A stretch of 64,000 bases of DNA from assembly GCF_900143025.1 (NCBI RefSeq), contig NZ_FRCT01000003.1, positions 62,001 through 126,000 of the forward strand, read 5' to 3'. This stretch comes from Ruminococcus flavefaciens (lineage in GTDB: Bacteria; Bacillota; Clostridia; Oscillospirales; Ruminococcaceae). Both the position numbers and the translations under genes were made by a program. Numbering within the stretch: the stretch's first letter is position 1; the number at the start of each line of letters is the position of its first letter. The notes under the pieces are model-generated. The model saw only the letters and a list, made by a program, of their open reading frames with translations, searched no databases and was not told the DNA's origin. Positions 33,934 through 45,900 of this stretch are shown in pieces.

Positions 33934-36900
33934 TTATTCCAGCCCCGGTTTCTTCTTATCCTGAGCCTTTGTTCTCTTAGGTACAGACTTCTTCTTCGCT
34001 ATCCTTGCGGCTTCACGCTTTAACTGCGCTCTCTGGAAATAGCAAGTCTGATCACGTTTGGGAGCATTTTTCTTTGCTTCGATAGCCGCCAAGTTAAGCG
34101 CGGTTGTCAGCTTTTCAAGCCTTTCCGACTTGCTTTCAAGTTCTGCTTGCTGAGGGAAAGGTGCTGAAACGATCTTCTGTGCTTCTTCATAATCCACTCT
34201 CAGCTTTGAGAGATTGGTCTTGACCTGATCTATACGGCGGTCAATGTTGTACAGCCCTGCTTCGATACGGCTCATGTTATGGGCAAAACTGCTTATCAGC
34301 TTTGCAGAGTGCTGATATTCGCCCTGCATCGTTGCTGTCATACCGCCGCCCATTGCAGGACTGTGTACGGTAATGGACAGCGGAAAGCCCTGAAACTCAC
34401 CGACCTTGACAGGAGTATCGGCTATCCTGATCGAGAGAGCCACTTCTTCAAGAGCCTTTGCCGCTTCTTTCTTGTCCGTATACTCCACATCACCGACCTT
34501 CATTTTGAATACGGGGAGTTTCGTTTCGGGATCAATCGGCAGAGCTTTCAGCGCCTTGCGGTCAGCCTGCAAATTGCTGAGTGCAGTTGTGAGCTGTTCC
34601 TCCTTCATCGGGAAAGCCTTGATCTTGTCCTGCATTTCGTAAACCGTGTTTGCGTACTCAGCGGAGAGCGTTTTAAGCTCCTTGACCTCGTTGTCGAGCA
34701 TGAGTTTTTCTTTGATACGCTCATCGCCCGTACAGAGTGCCTTGATCTCCGAGTAAGTGAGTGCCTGCTGGTCTACGTCCTCGCATTTTCTTGCCGGTTC
34801 CTTTGAAGTCATGATCTGGCTGATAAACTTCTGCTTGTTTTCAAGTGTCTGATAGCTGTAAGCGTCAAACGTACCCTTCGTCACATAGCGGTATATCTCA
34901 ACATTCTTGTTTTGATTGCCCTGACGGATAATACGTCCTGCGCGCTGGTCCAGGTCAGCCGGTCTCCACGGAATATCCAGATCGTGAACGGCTATCAGCT
35001 TGTCCTGAACGTTAGTGCCTGTTCCCATTTTTGCGGTGCTTCCGAGGAGTATTCTCACTTCTCCCGAACGCACCTTTTCAAACAGCTCGCTTTTCTGCTT
35101 TTCGGACTTAGCATCGTGTATGTAGGCTATCTCATCAGCAGGAATACCCTTAGCGACAAGTTTCGCCTTTATATCGTCATACACACAGAAGTCACATTCT
35201 TCCTCTAACGCTTCACGTTCCGCAGCGGACTTGCTGTCATCGAAAATGACTTCGCCGTCCTCATCGTATTTCACTTCATCGGCGTTCTTGTGAGGTACAC
35301 CCAGGTCACAGAAGATGATCTGTGTCAGCTTGTCCTCAGCCGTTTCAGCGTGGATACGGGCAACGTTTTCAACGCACCTGTTCAGCTTTGTATCGGGGTT
35401 ATCCTCAAACGCAGGATCAATAAGGCGCGGGTCAAGACCGAGTTTGCGTCCGTCGCTCGTTATCTTCAACATATTGTCGATAGACGGATCGACATTTCCG
35501 CTGTTGATAGCATCGGCTCTGTCGGAAAGTTCCTGCACAAGCTCCACCTGAAAAGGAGTAGCTTCCACCTGAACTACCTTGTAGTCGCAGTCGGGTACAT
35601 CGAGTTTCAGCGTGTCCGCCGTCCTGATGTCCGCCACCTGCTTGAACATACTCATAAGCTCAGGCATACCCGTGTACTGAGCAACTCTTGTGCGCTCTTT
35701 GAAGCCATTTCCTGCCGGTTTTAACTCCCAATCGGTCTTTTGCTCTCCGAAAGTCGATACCCAGTTGTCAAAGTGCTGTAAGCCGTGGTCTTTCAGGAAG
35801 TCATATTCCAGGTAACGCATCATTGTATGAAGTTCTGTTACGGAATTAGAAATTGGCGTTCCCGTGGCAAAAACCACACCCTTACCGCCTGTCTTTTCGT
35901 CTAAATAACGGCATTTCAGGAACAAGTCAAGGGCTTTCTGAGAAGCAGAATTGGATATGCCTGCCACGTTCGTCAGCTTTGTCGGGGTGAACAAATTCTT
36001 AAATTCATGGGCCTCATCGACGAATAACTTGTCCACTCCAAGCTGTTCAAAGGTGATAGTGCCGTCCTGGTTGACCTTTTCAAGCCTGTCGAGCTGTTTC
36101 TGCAAGCTCTTTCTTGTTTTCTCCATGGCTTTGATCTGGAACTTTGAACCTTCGCTCCGTTTCAGTTCCTCAATGCCTTCAAGAATATCGTCGATCTGGC
36201 TCTGGATAACCATTTCCTGACGTTCTCTTGACATCGGTATCATGCCAAGCTGTGAGTGACCGATGATCACCGCATCATAATTGCCTGTTGCAATTTTTGC
36301 AAATAACTGCTGACGGTTTGCTTTCTGAAAGTCCTTTTTAGTCGCTACCAAGATGTTAGCGCCCGGATAGAGCTTCATAAAGTCATCACCGATCTGCTCC
36401 GTCAGATGATTCGGTACGGCAAACAGCGATTTTGTGCAAAGACCGAGCCTTTTTGATTCCATCGCAGTTGCAATCATTTCAAAAGTTTTGCCCGCACCCA
36501 CACTATGCGCAAACAGCGTGTTACCGCCAAACATAGCGTGTGCTATTGCGTTTCGCTGATGATCGTGCAGATGAATACTGCTGTTCATCATCGGGAAAGA
36601 AAGAGCGCTGCCGTCGAACTCACGGGGACGAATGGAGTTGAAAAGTTCATTGTACCTGTCAACGATAGCTTCACGGCGCTCAGCGTCCTTGAATATCCAT
36701 GTCTTGAAAGCCTTCTTGATCTCCTTAGCCTTTTTCTGAACGACACGGGTAGCTTCTTCGTCGATAACACGCTTTTCCTTAGTATCGCCCAAGCCGTCAG
36801 GAACTTCGATAGTCTTGTAGACTTTCGGCTCTTTCAGGTTGAGCAAATGCTCCATGATCTCATAAGCGTTCATCTTACCAGAGCCGTATTTTTGGTTGAC

Positions 36901-39900
36901 AAGCACCGACCTGTCAGCCTTTTTGTTGGCGATATGCCAGCTGTTGGAGTGTTCGGAATATTCCGCCTGTATAAGAGAGTGCTTGAACCAACGGCTCTGA
37001 GGTTTGTCAGCCCTGTTGTTGTCGGGAGTGCCGAGCAATTCATACATAAACTGATCGTAATACTTCGGGTCTAACCATGTAGCGCCGATTTTCACATCAA
37101 TATCGCCAGCCTTTAACGGCTCGGGCATTGCTTTCTGCAAAGCGTTCACGTTGATATTGAAATCGGAGTCATACTCCGCAATTTCCTCCGCTTCACGCAG
37201 TTTCGCACGAATATCGCCCGACAAGTATTCGCTTGCCGTCTGATAAGTGTTTTCGGTATGGGGAATTTTGAAAATTTCACCCACAAGCTCCTGTTTCAGC
37301 TCATCTTCCGACATTCCCGTGAGCTTTGACATATAATCAAAGTCAACTTTTGCTTTTTCAGCCACCGAAAGCGTGAGGGCTTCCATTGCTGTCTCCACGC
37401 ACTCAACCGCCTTCGGAGGACAAATGGTGCGCTTTGTGAAAATATCCGACTTCTCGACAAGTTTATCCTTGTCGATTTTCTTTTCTAAGCCTGCAACAAG
37501 GTTATACGAAATATCCTCATTGAAATAGCGTTTGTTGGTCTTGCTGTGAATAAGCCCATACTTATTATAGAAGTCATCGTAGGACTTTCCGAGTTTCGCC
37601 TGCAAGTCAGCAATAACGCTGTCGGGCTTGTTAAGCTCCTGAGCCTGAATAAGCTCACGGGTAATATCCCTCAGCTCGATAAAAGCCTTGTATCTGCTGA
37701 ACTGTGCGTTTTTCTTGTCAAACCTCTGCTCAAAAGAAACAGCATTTTTCTTGAAATAGATAGCATCGTCCTGCATAAAGAAACTGAAATTACGCAGATC
37801 GGACGGAATCTTCACCGCAAGCCCCTGTTCGGTCTTAGCATAAACGTCACGGGCTTTGTCATGGCTGATCTCAGCGGTGAGCTTACCGACCGCTTCATGA
37901 AGTGCAGATCTCAGGTCAAAACCGTCCTCAGCGATAACCATAGTACCGCTGCCGTAGAGCTTGTTGCCCTCGACCACCGTACCAAGCACCATATCGGGGT
38001 GCTGTTCAAAATACTTGTTGATCGGCAGACCGTCAGCCGTTTCACCAATATGCACCCAATCGGGAATATTGGACATTTCGGCAACAGACTTGCCCTCATG
38101 CTTCTGCAAAAAAATAATATCCGTCGTTACGTCCGTACCGGCATTGTCATGGAAAGCACCGTTTTTACCGCCAGGCAGACGGATAGCACCGATCAGGTCA
38201 GCCTTGTCAGCCAACATCTGGCGGACATTTTCATCACGCTTATCGAGCGTTCCTGCCGAAGTGACGAAAGCGACAATGCCCCCGTTCTTCACTTTGTCCA
38301 TAGCCTCCATGAAGAAGTAATCGTGAAGTTTTGTGGTGGAATGTTTTTCGTCCTTAAAGCCCAGCTCACCGAACGGAACATTGCCTACGGCAACATCAAA
38401 ACAGCCGTTCTGAAAGCTGTTTTTCTCAAAACCGCTTATCGCAATATCTGCATCGGGGTAAAGAGCCTGAGCAATACGTCCCGAAATGCTGTCGATCTCC
38501 ACACCGTAAAGGTGAGAGCTGTCCTGCATTTCTTTTGGCATACAGCCGAAGAAATTGCCGACACCCATTGCAGGCTCAAGGACATTACCGCCCTCAAATC
38601 CGAAGTTTCCGAGTGCTTCATAAATGCCCTCAATGATTGTCGGGCTGGTATAAAAAGCATCGCCAACGGTAGAACGTGCCTGTCTGTATTCTTCGGGAGT
38701 GAGCAGTTCCGAAAGTTCCTTGTATTCAGCCGACCACTTATCCGCCGACTTATCGAAAGCCTGCGGAATCGCCCCCCAGCCCACATAGCGTGAAAGCGTT
38801 TCCTTTTCCTCTGCCGTTGCAGGACGCTTTTCAGCTTCAAGCGTTTTCAGCGTTCTGATCGCATCGACATTGGCACGGAATTTCGCCTTAGAACCGCCCT
38901 CACCGAGAGAATCGTCTGTAATCGCAAAGTTACTGCTTTTTTCTTCCGGCAGCCGTTCACCCTCATCATCAGCTTCTGGAGTATCTTCACCATTCATCAT
39001 TTCATGAAGAACAGCCATTCTATCCTCATGACTGATATTACCAACAGCATTTTGGATAACTTGCTCCTGCTCGTCAATCATTTCGTCAGGCAGCAATCCT
39101 CTGAAAAATTCAGGATTAACCGCAAACATACTCTTTAGAAGATCGTCATGTTGAGAAAAATCGGTATGTTCTTCACTATTGGCATTATTACTGCTGAGAG
39201 CATCGTCCTTTTCTGGTGCAGTAACTTCCGGTGCAGGAGCATCGACCGTAGGAGTGATTTTCTTATATTCACCGCTGCGGATAAACTCGTCAGTAAGGAA
39301 TGTTACACGGGACATAAGTCTCGGAGCATCTTCAAGTGCTGTGTCTGCAAGTGTGATAAATCCACCCATATCAATGCTTTCGACCTTGTATTCCTTGCCC
39401 TTATATTCAAGATGATCTCCGACAGAAAGCTCAGGCGAAGTCTTTTCGGCAGAGCGTGACTTTTCCAAATACTTCTCATATTCAGGCATAAGTGTTTCTG
39501 CAAACTCAGCGAGATGTGTGTTGTGGATAGAAAACAGCTTACCACCGTCAATCATACGCTCAAAAAGCTGTTCTTTTTTAGGAGTACGATGAATTACTTC
39601 ATCGGGCGAGACTTCCAAATACGGGGAAAGAACTTTACAAGCCCACTCCTTATCCACAGGATAAAATCTGCCGTCACCTGGGTGAGCGACAATATTCAAA
39701 GCTGTAAGAAACGCAGTACGCTCCATACCAAACTCACCAACAAGAGCCTTTACACTGTCAACGGGATTTTTGCCGTTTCCAATAACCTCATTCGCCATTT
39801 TTGCAAATCGCTCGTTTTCAGAAACGATCTCTCTGTAAAGCTCACGGTTATCCGCAACAGCCCATTCTCCTGTATATAAAGGTATAGGCTCTTTCTCAGC

Positions 39901-42900
39901 ATGAATTGTCTGCTCACGCTCCAAGCTGTCAATGAAATGAAAGCTCATAAGCATATCGCCGTTGTCAAGCCGAGAAGTCAGCTCACCGCCGTCAAACGTC
40001 CAGTTTTTGGCTCTGTCAAACTCCATGTGAATATCCTTGCCCGCAGGCTCGCCGTTTTCATCGAGCTTTCGGGAAGTAAAATCAACAGTGCTTACGCCTG
40101 TTACAATACGGCGCTCTCCAATACATTCGGGACGGAGGTGGTCAGTTATCTCAAACATCATTCCCGGCTTGATCGCCTTTTTGAGCTGAGACAGGTTCTT
40201 GACAGTAGGGATTTCGGGCTTTTCTGCTTTGGGAGCGACCGCAGAATTATCGGGTGTGACCTTAGCATTTTCAGGCTTCACGGGTGCAGACTGTTCCTTT
40301 TCAGGCTCATCTCTGCCGATATACTCATAAAGTCCGCTGTTGAGCAGTTTGTCATAGGAGATATTTTCGGTGATCTCAAACGCTCCGCTTAACCTCTTGA
40401 CAGTGCAATCGTCTGTGTAATAGGGCAAAGCACCTGTCAGCGAAACAACCTCTGAAACCACGCCCGTAGCCTTGTTGCGAAACTTGTCTCCGATTTCAAC
40501 CTTGTACGGCTCAAAGTTTTCCTCAGCCGAGCGTTCGGCTTTCATAGCCTGCCACTGCTCCTGCTGTTCGGGCGAAAGATAAGTATTGTCTTTCAGCCTT
40601 GATTCTGTCATGACAGCAACATCGTGCCAGCTGTGACGGAACTTTTCGCCGTTCTCAAAAGAGAAAGTCATTCCCTTACTGTCATAGTCAACAAGCGAGA
40701 TATTTCCCTCACCGCTGTGACCGCCGATACCATATTCCTTTTTCAAGAAGTCTGCAAGCTCCTGAATTGTCGGGTGATTAGGCTCACTTTTGCTCTTTTC
40801 ATAGAACTCCTGAACTCTGATCTTGCCGTTTACAAAGCCTGTTCCACGGTCAATTTCAGCAGCCAACGCTTCAAACACCTGAACACCGTCCACAACAGGC
40901 CCCGGAGCAAACTCCACTTTTGCCTTATCAGGTGTTTTGGTCTGGATAGGCTCGGGATCACCGAACAGAGAAAGCTGTTCGCCCTCAATGTCGGGCTTCT
41001 GCCAAAACGGAATATCTGCCTTTTCGTCCGCCTGTATCTGTTCGATAACATCATCATCGGCAAACAGCGGAGCATCATCGTAGATTTCTTCCGTTTCCTT
41101 AGCAGGAACATCTGAAACAGGAACATCGTCAACCGACATTACACCCAGTTCATAGGCAAGATTATCCAACTCGTTCTTGTGGTCTGCATAGGTATCAATG
41201 GAAATGATACCCTCCGCATTGTCCACGATAACCGTAGCACCGAGGGAAAGTGCCTTATCCTTGATCTCGTCAAGACTTTCGCTGTCTCCCTTGTATTTCA
41301 GCGTAACAGACGGAACATCTTCCGCAGGAGAAGAAGTATCGGAAACATCAGCGGCATCGCTCATAAGCTCTACCGTCTGTTCGTCCTTACCAGTATGACG
41401 CTCGATTACTTCATCGGGAACGGAAATGAGGTCGCTGAAATCAAGATCTGTCAGACCGTTCTCGATCATATCCTCAATGCTGTCATACTTCTCAGTGTTA
41501 TACACTTCACCGTCAAATTCGTGAGTGATCTTGAAATCCACAAGGTCAGCCGTCACCTGAATCGGCAGCTCATCGTCCGTCAGCGTAGTAAACGCAAGAC
41601 CGACATTGTGCAGATCATCAAAATCAGCACCCTCACGATATTCAGCTTCACAGAAATCGTTGATAAGCCATTTTGCTTTGTCAAGCGGAGTTTCAAAGGT
41701 ACGCTGATACTCCATGATCTCTACGGGCTTATCGGGGTTATGTTCAAGCATCGCCGTTTGCAGGAGCTTCGGGAATGTGGACAGCTCACGGTACGGCTCT
41801 ATCTCCATCTTATCGACACGGTTATAGATACCGCAGACGGGATCGCCACCATAGAAAAGCTCTCCTACCTTATCGCCGTCAGCAATAGCAATTTTCCATG
41901 TTCCGCCCTCTGTTTCCGCAGATTCGCAGTCAGTGCCGAAGAACTTGTCAACGACCTGCTGTAAGGTCTGGAGTTTTTCCGCTTCACGCTTCGGAGGGTT
42001 CAGCTCAAATGCCTGTTCGATCAGGACGGTATATCCTGCTTCACGGAGCTTTGCAGAGTATTCGTCCTTAACATGATCGGGAAAACCGACCATAGGCTGC
42101 CCATTTTTGGAGAGCATACGCAGTCCGAGGACTTCTTCACCGATCTCCGCATTTTTGCCGTACATCTCGTAAAAGTCACCGACCTTGCGGATCGATACCG
42201 GACCTTTATCCTCCGGTTCTGCCTGTTCGGGAGTATCTACAACAGGTACAGGCTTTTCTGCCTTAGACAGAATCTCAAAGCCCTTTTTCTCCATATCCTG
42301 CTGCCAGCCGTCATAGGCAAGCACATCGGAAGTGCCGATCAGAATACCGCCGTAATCGGGTGCGTCAAGGTCTTTCATCTTGATACGGTCAGCGCTGATT
42401 TCCTCGATCTCACGGCGAGCGCCGTCATACATTATAATATCACCGACTTCAAGATCGGCAACAGACGGCGCAGACTTCTCCTGTTCCTTTTCTTTTTCAA
42501 GGAAAAAATCGGGCATTTCGGTAAAGCCAAAGCTGTCGCAATAATATGCCGTGTCCTTATCGTCCACGGAAATGACGATAACATCGGAAACAGACAGCGA
42601 GTGGCCACGGAAATCTTCGGGGTGATTAGTGTTGAACTGAGTGAAAATGCCCTCAAGAGTCGCATTTCCTCTGAACTCACCGACTAAGCCCTCATACACA
42701 AGCTCATAATCGTCCTTGTTGAGCTGTACGCCCTCTGCTTTCAGCCTGTCAAGCCCCTCAAAGCGGACACCATGATACTTGTCACCGCCTGGGAGCTGAT
42801 AGATCTGAAACTTACCCTGTGCCTTTTCCACATCATCAATGGTGCGGATAGGATTTTTCTCCTTGAAATCGTCAAGTATCTTCTGTTCCTCAGCGGTAAG

Positions 42901-45900
42901 CGAAGAATGGGCTTCCAGATAAGGAACAAGGACATTCAGCATATTTCGGGGAGTTTCCTTGCTTTCGGGTGTGTTGTAGGGATAAGCTGTCGAAGCAAGA
43001 GCATTTTCACAGATAGTGCGGATATGGTCAATAAGACTTCCACCGCCAGTACCCTTGCCGTCACCTATGTCAAACCTGTTGGAGAAATTAAACTCCTGTC
43101 CGTCCACAACAGCCCTGATCTCAAAGTTTGTTTTCTTATAATAGCCTGCGTTGAGGTCGGGGATCATACGCTCCTGATGCTGTTTATCGTCAAGATACTC
43201 CATAAGAGCATTTGCAAGCGCAAAGCTGATCTCGCCGTGTTCCTCCGCAAAATCACTCAGCAGACCACTTTCGGTAAACCAGCGGTCATTGCCGTCCTTA
43301 GAATAGCCGAACTGAAATTCAAGGCTGTCGGGCTTTCTCTCAGGCTCAAAAGTCACATGATACTTTTCCTTTGCAATGATAGCAAATACCTGTTCTGTCT
43401 GCGCTTCATCACCGAGAATATCATAGAGAGCCTTTTTGATGCGATTGATCTTCGGCTGATTATCGCCCTTTTCCCAATCTGCCATAGCTGCACCGTCAAA
43501 AGCTGTCAGGAGGTCAGCGATCTTTTCATCGGAAATATCGGGAACAGCCGCCTGAATATCGTCACGCACCCACCAAAATGCGAGGTCGTCAAATTCCTCA
43601 TGAATACGGTCAATGAAAGCCTGTCCAATCTCCTGAAAGGAAACGAAACGCTCCATACCACTGAAAGAACAAGTGATGCCGTCATCGCCGTAGGACAGAT
43701 GCATTGTGTGACGGAGATTTTCGGCATAATAATAGGTGCGGTCAGAGATCTTGCCGTCCTCAAAGACGAACTCCACCTTATCCTTATCTGCGATATTATC
43801 AGAAGCGTGGATCATCAGACCGAGCGCAAGCTCACGGCGAATATCATCACCCTGATGATAACGCTCCGCAAGTGCATACAGCTCTTTTTCGGGCAGATGA
43901 TAGCCGAAAGAAGAATTATCGCTGGGCTGGTGCTTTTCAAGATACCCACGCTCAAACAGCGGATATGCCATGCTTTCCCACTCATCGGAGGACAGAGTAT
44001 GCTCCGCAAGGAAACGGGCAAGGTCAGCATTGGAGAACAGCACTTCTTCCTCAGTTGCCTGTTTCTCAGGTACGATCGTGTCGATCACACTCTCAAAAGC
44101 TAAATTGTGAGAAGAAAGGAAGTCCTTAAATGTATCGAAGGAAATATCATCGGAAAGCACCGAAATACTCATATCCTTTATGATAGGTGCTGCGGTGCGG
44201 TCAGCAATCAGGTTATAACCACCTTCGCCGTTGTTGATCTCCGTATCATAGTGCAGACGGAAATTTGTGAGATCATCACTGCTTCCCGAAAGCTGTATAT
44301 CCTTGTGTGAAGCAAGGGCATCGGCAAGTGCCTGATCTCTGTCAGCCTGTTTCTGTACGGAATGTGCGTGTTCTGCAAGGAAATCCTCAATATCCGATTC
44401 CTGCAAAGCACTTTGCAGTATCTCCGCATACTCCTGAATATCCTCAGCGGTGAAAGTTTCGTCAATGCTGTCGATCTGCCCTCTTGTGACTTCACCGACA
44501 AACATAGTGGCTATCGCAGACTTCTGTTCTTCGCTGAAATCATGCTGGAAAAAGAAATCGGAAAGTTCGATAGTACGGTCAAAACTGCTTTTCGCTTCAA
44601 GCATATCATTCAGCTTGGAGTGTTCGCCGTAACGCTCCGAAGCAGGCTGATCGAGATAGGCATTGACAAGAGACAGCATTTCACCGAACTGTGCTTCATC
44701 ATAACGCTTATCGAAAAAGTCAGAAAGCTGAAGCTGTGCATCTTCCACCGCCAGCCTGTGCATTACGGGCGAAAGCGCTATCATCTGCTCCATTGGAAGC
44801 TCCTGATCCTGCATGGTGTGGATAAGCCCCACCTCACGCTTTGCGGTATCTAATGCCCTGTGAAAAGCCTGTGCTTCATCACGGTCAACCGAGAACATCA
44901 CTTTGCCGTCACGGATAACACCGCTGTATCTTGCGTTAGTTTCGATAAAGGGTTTGACTTCCTCATACTGTTTCGGGGTGAGGGTTGACATATACAAATG
45001 TCTGTTCTGTGCCGAAACGGAACGGTTTCCGATGACCTGTCCCTTTTCGCCAATACCGACCTGACGGCGCTTGCCGATGATATTGTCACGAACAGACCTC
45101 ACATAAGCAAGATCGTTACGGCTGACGGTCAAAGTGCCTTTGCCTGTCGGGTAAATTCTTCCCGAAAACTTGATACCCTGTTTGTCCAGAGTGTCAGCCA
45201 TTTTCAGGATAAGGTCACGGTCAGCGGAAATGTACTCCTTGTTGGGGATATATCTGTATTCCACATTGCCGATGATGTTCTTTTCGGGCGGAGAAAACGG
45301 AACAGTTGAGCCTGCCGCTTCAAGATTTTTGCCTGCAAGCTGTCTTATTGTTCCGACATCAGCGGCATTTACCGCCATTTTGAAACCGCTTGCCACTCTG
45401 TATGCACGATAATTCAAGCCCGAATCTTCGAGTTTCTGAAACAAAGCACTGAAATCTTCAACACTCATGCTGATAACAGCCTTGTCCCTGTTATCAGTAG
45501 CAGAGTTCCAATATTCATTGCCTATTGCAGCCATTCTGTCAGCCTCCTTTTTTACTTCTGTCTTTTGTTCTGTATCTATCTCTTTTTTGGGGATACCCCT
45601 GAGCATATCGTTCCAGTCTTTATATGTATCGGGAGTGACGATACGCTTCATATCGGGATATTCACTCATAAGCCTTTCGGCAAACTGATTGCCTTTTTCA
45701 TCGTTGTCGGAGCATAAAAATACATTCTGAGGCGGGATATTGTAACGAAGTATCGTATCAAGGACAATACTCGGTTTCAAGCCCATCATGGACACCATAC
45801 GGCAGTTATCAAGTTCCTTATCGTGCATTTGCAGATAAGAAAGCATATCTATCGCACTCTCAAAGAAAAATGCTTTATCTCCTTTACCACGAACGACTTC

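Noticed and set aside
37546..44103. Long plus-strand open frames of 415 and 443 codons inside the giant gene
   Set aside because: They are antisense to a clearly coding minus-strand gene, lack ribosome binding sites and have no recognisable domains.
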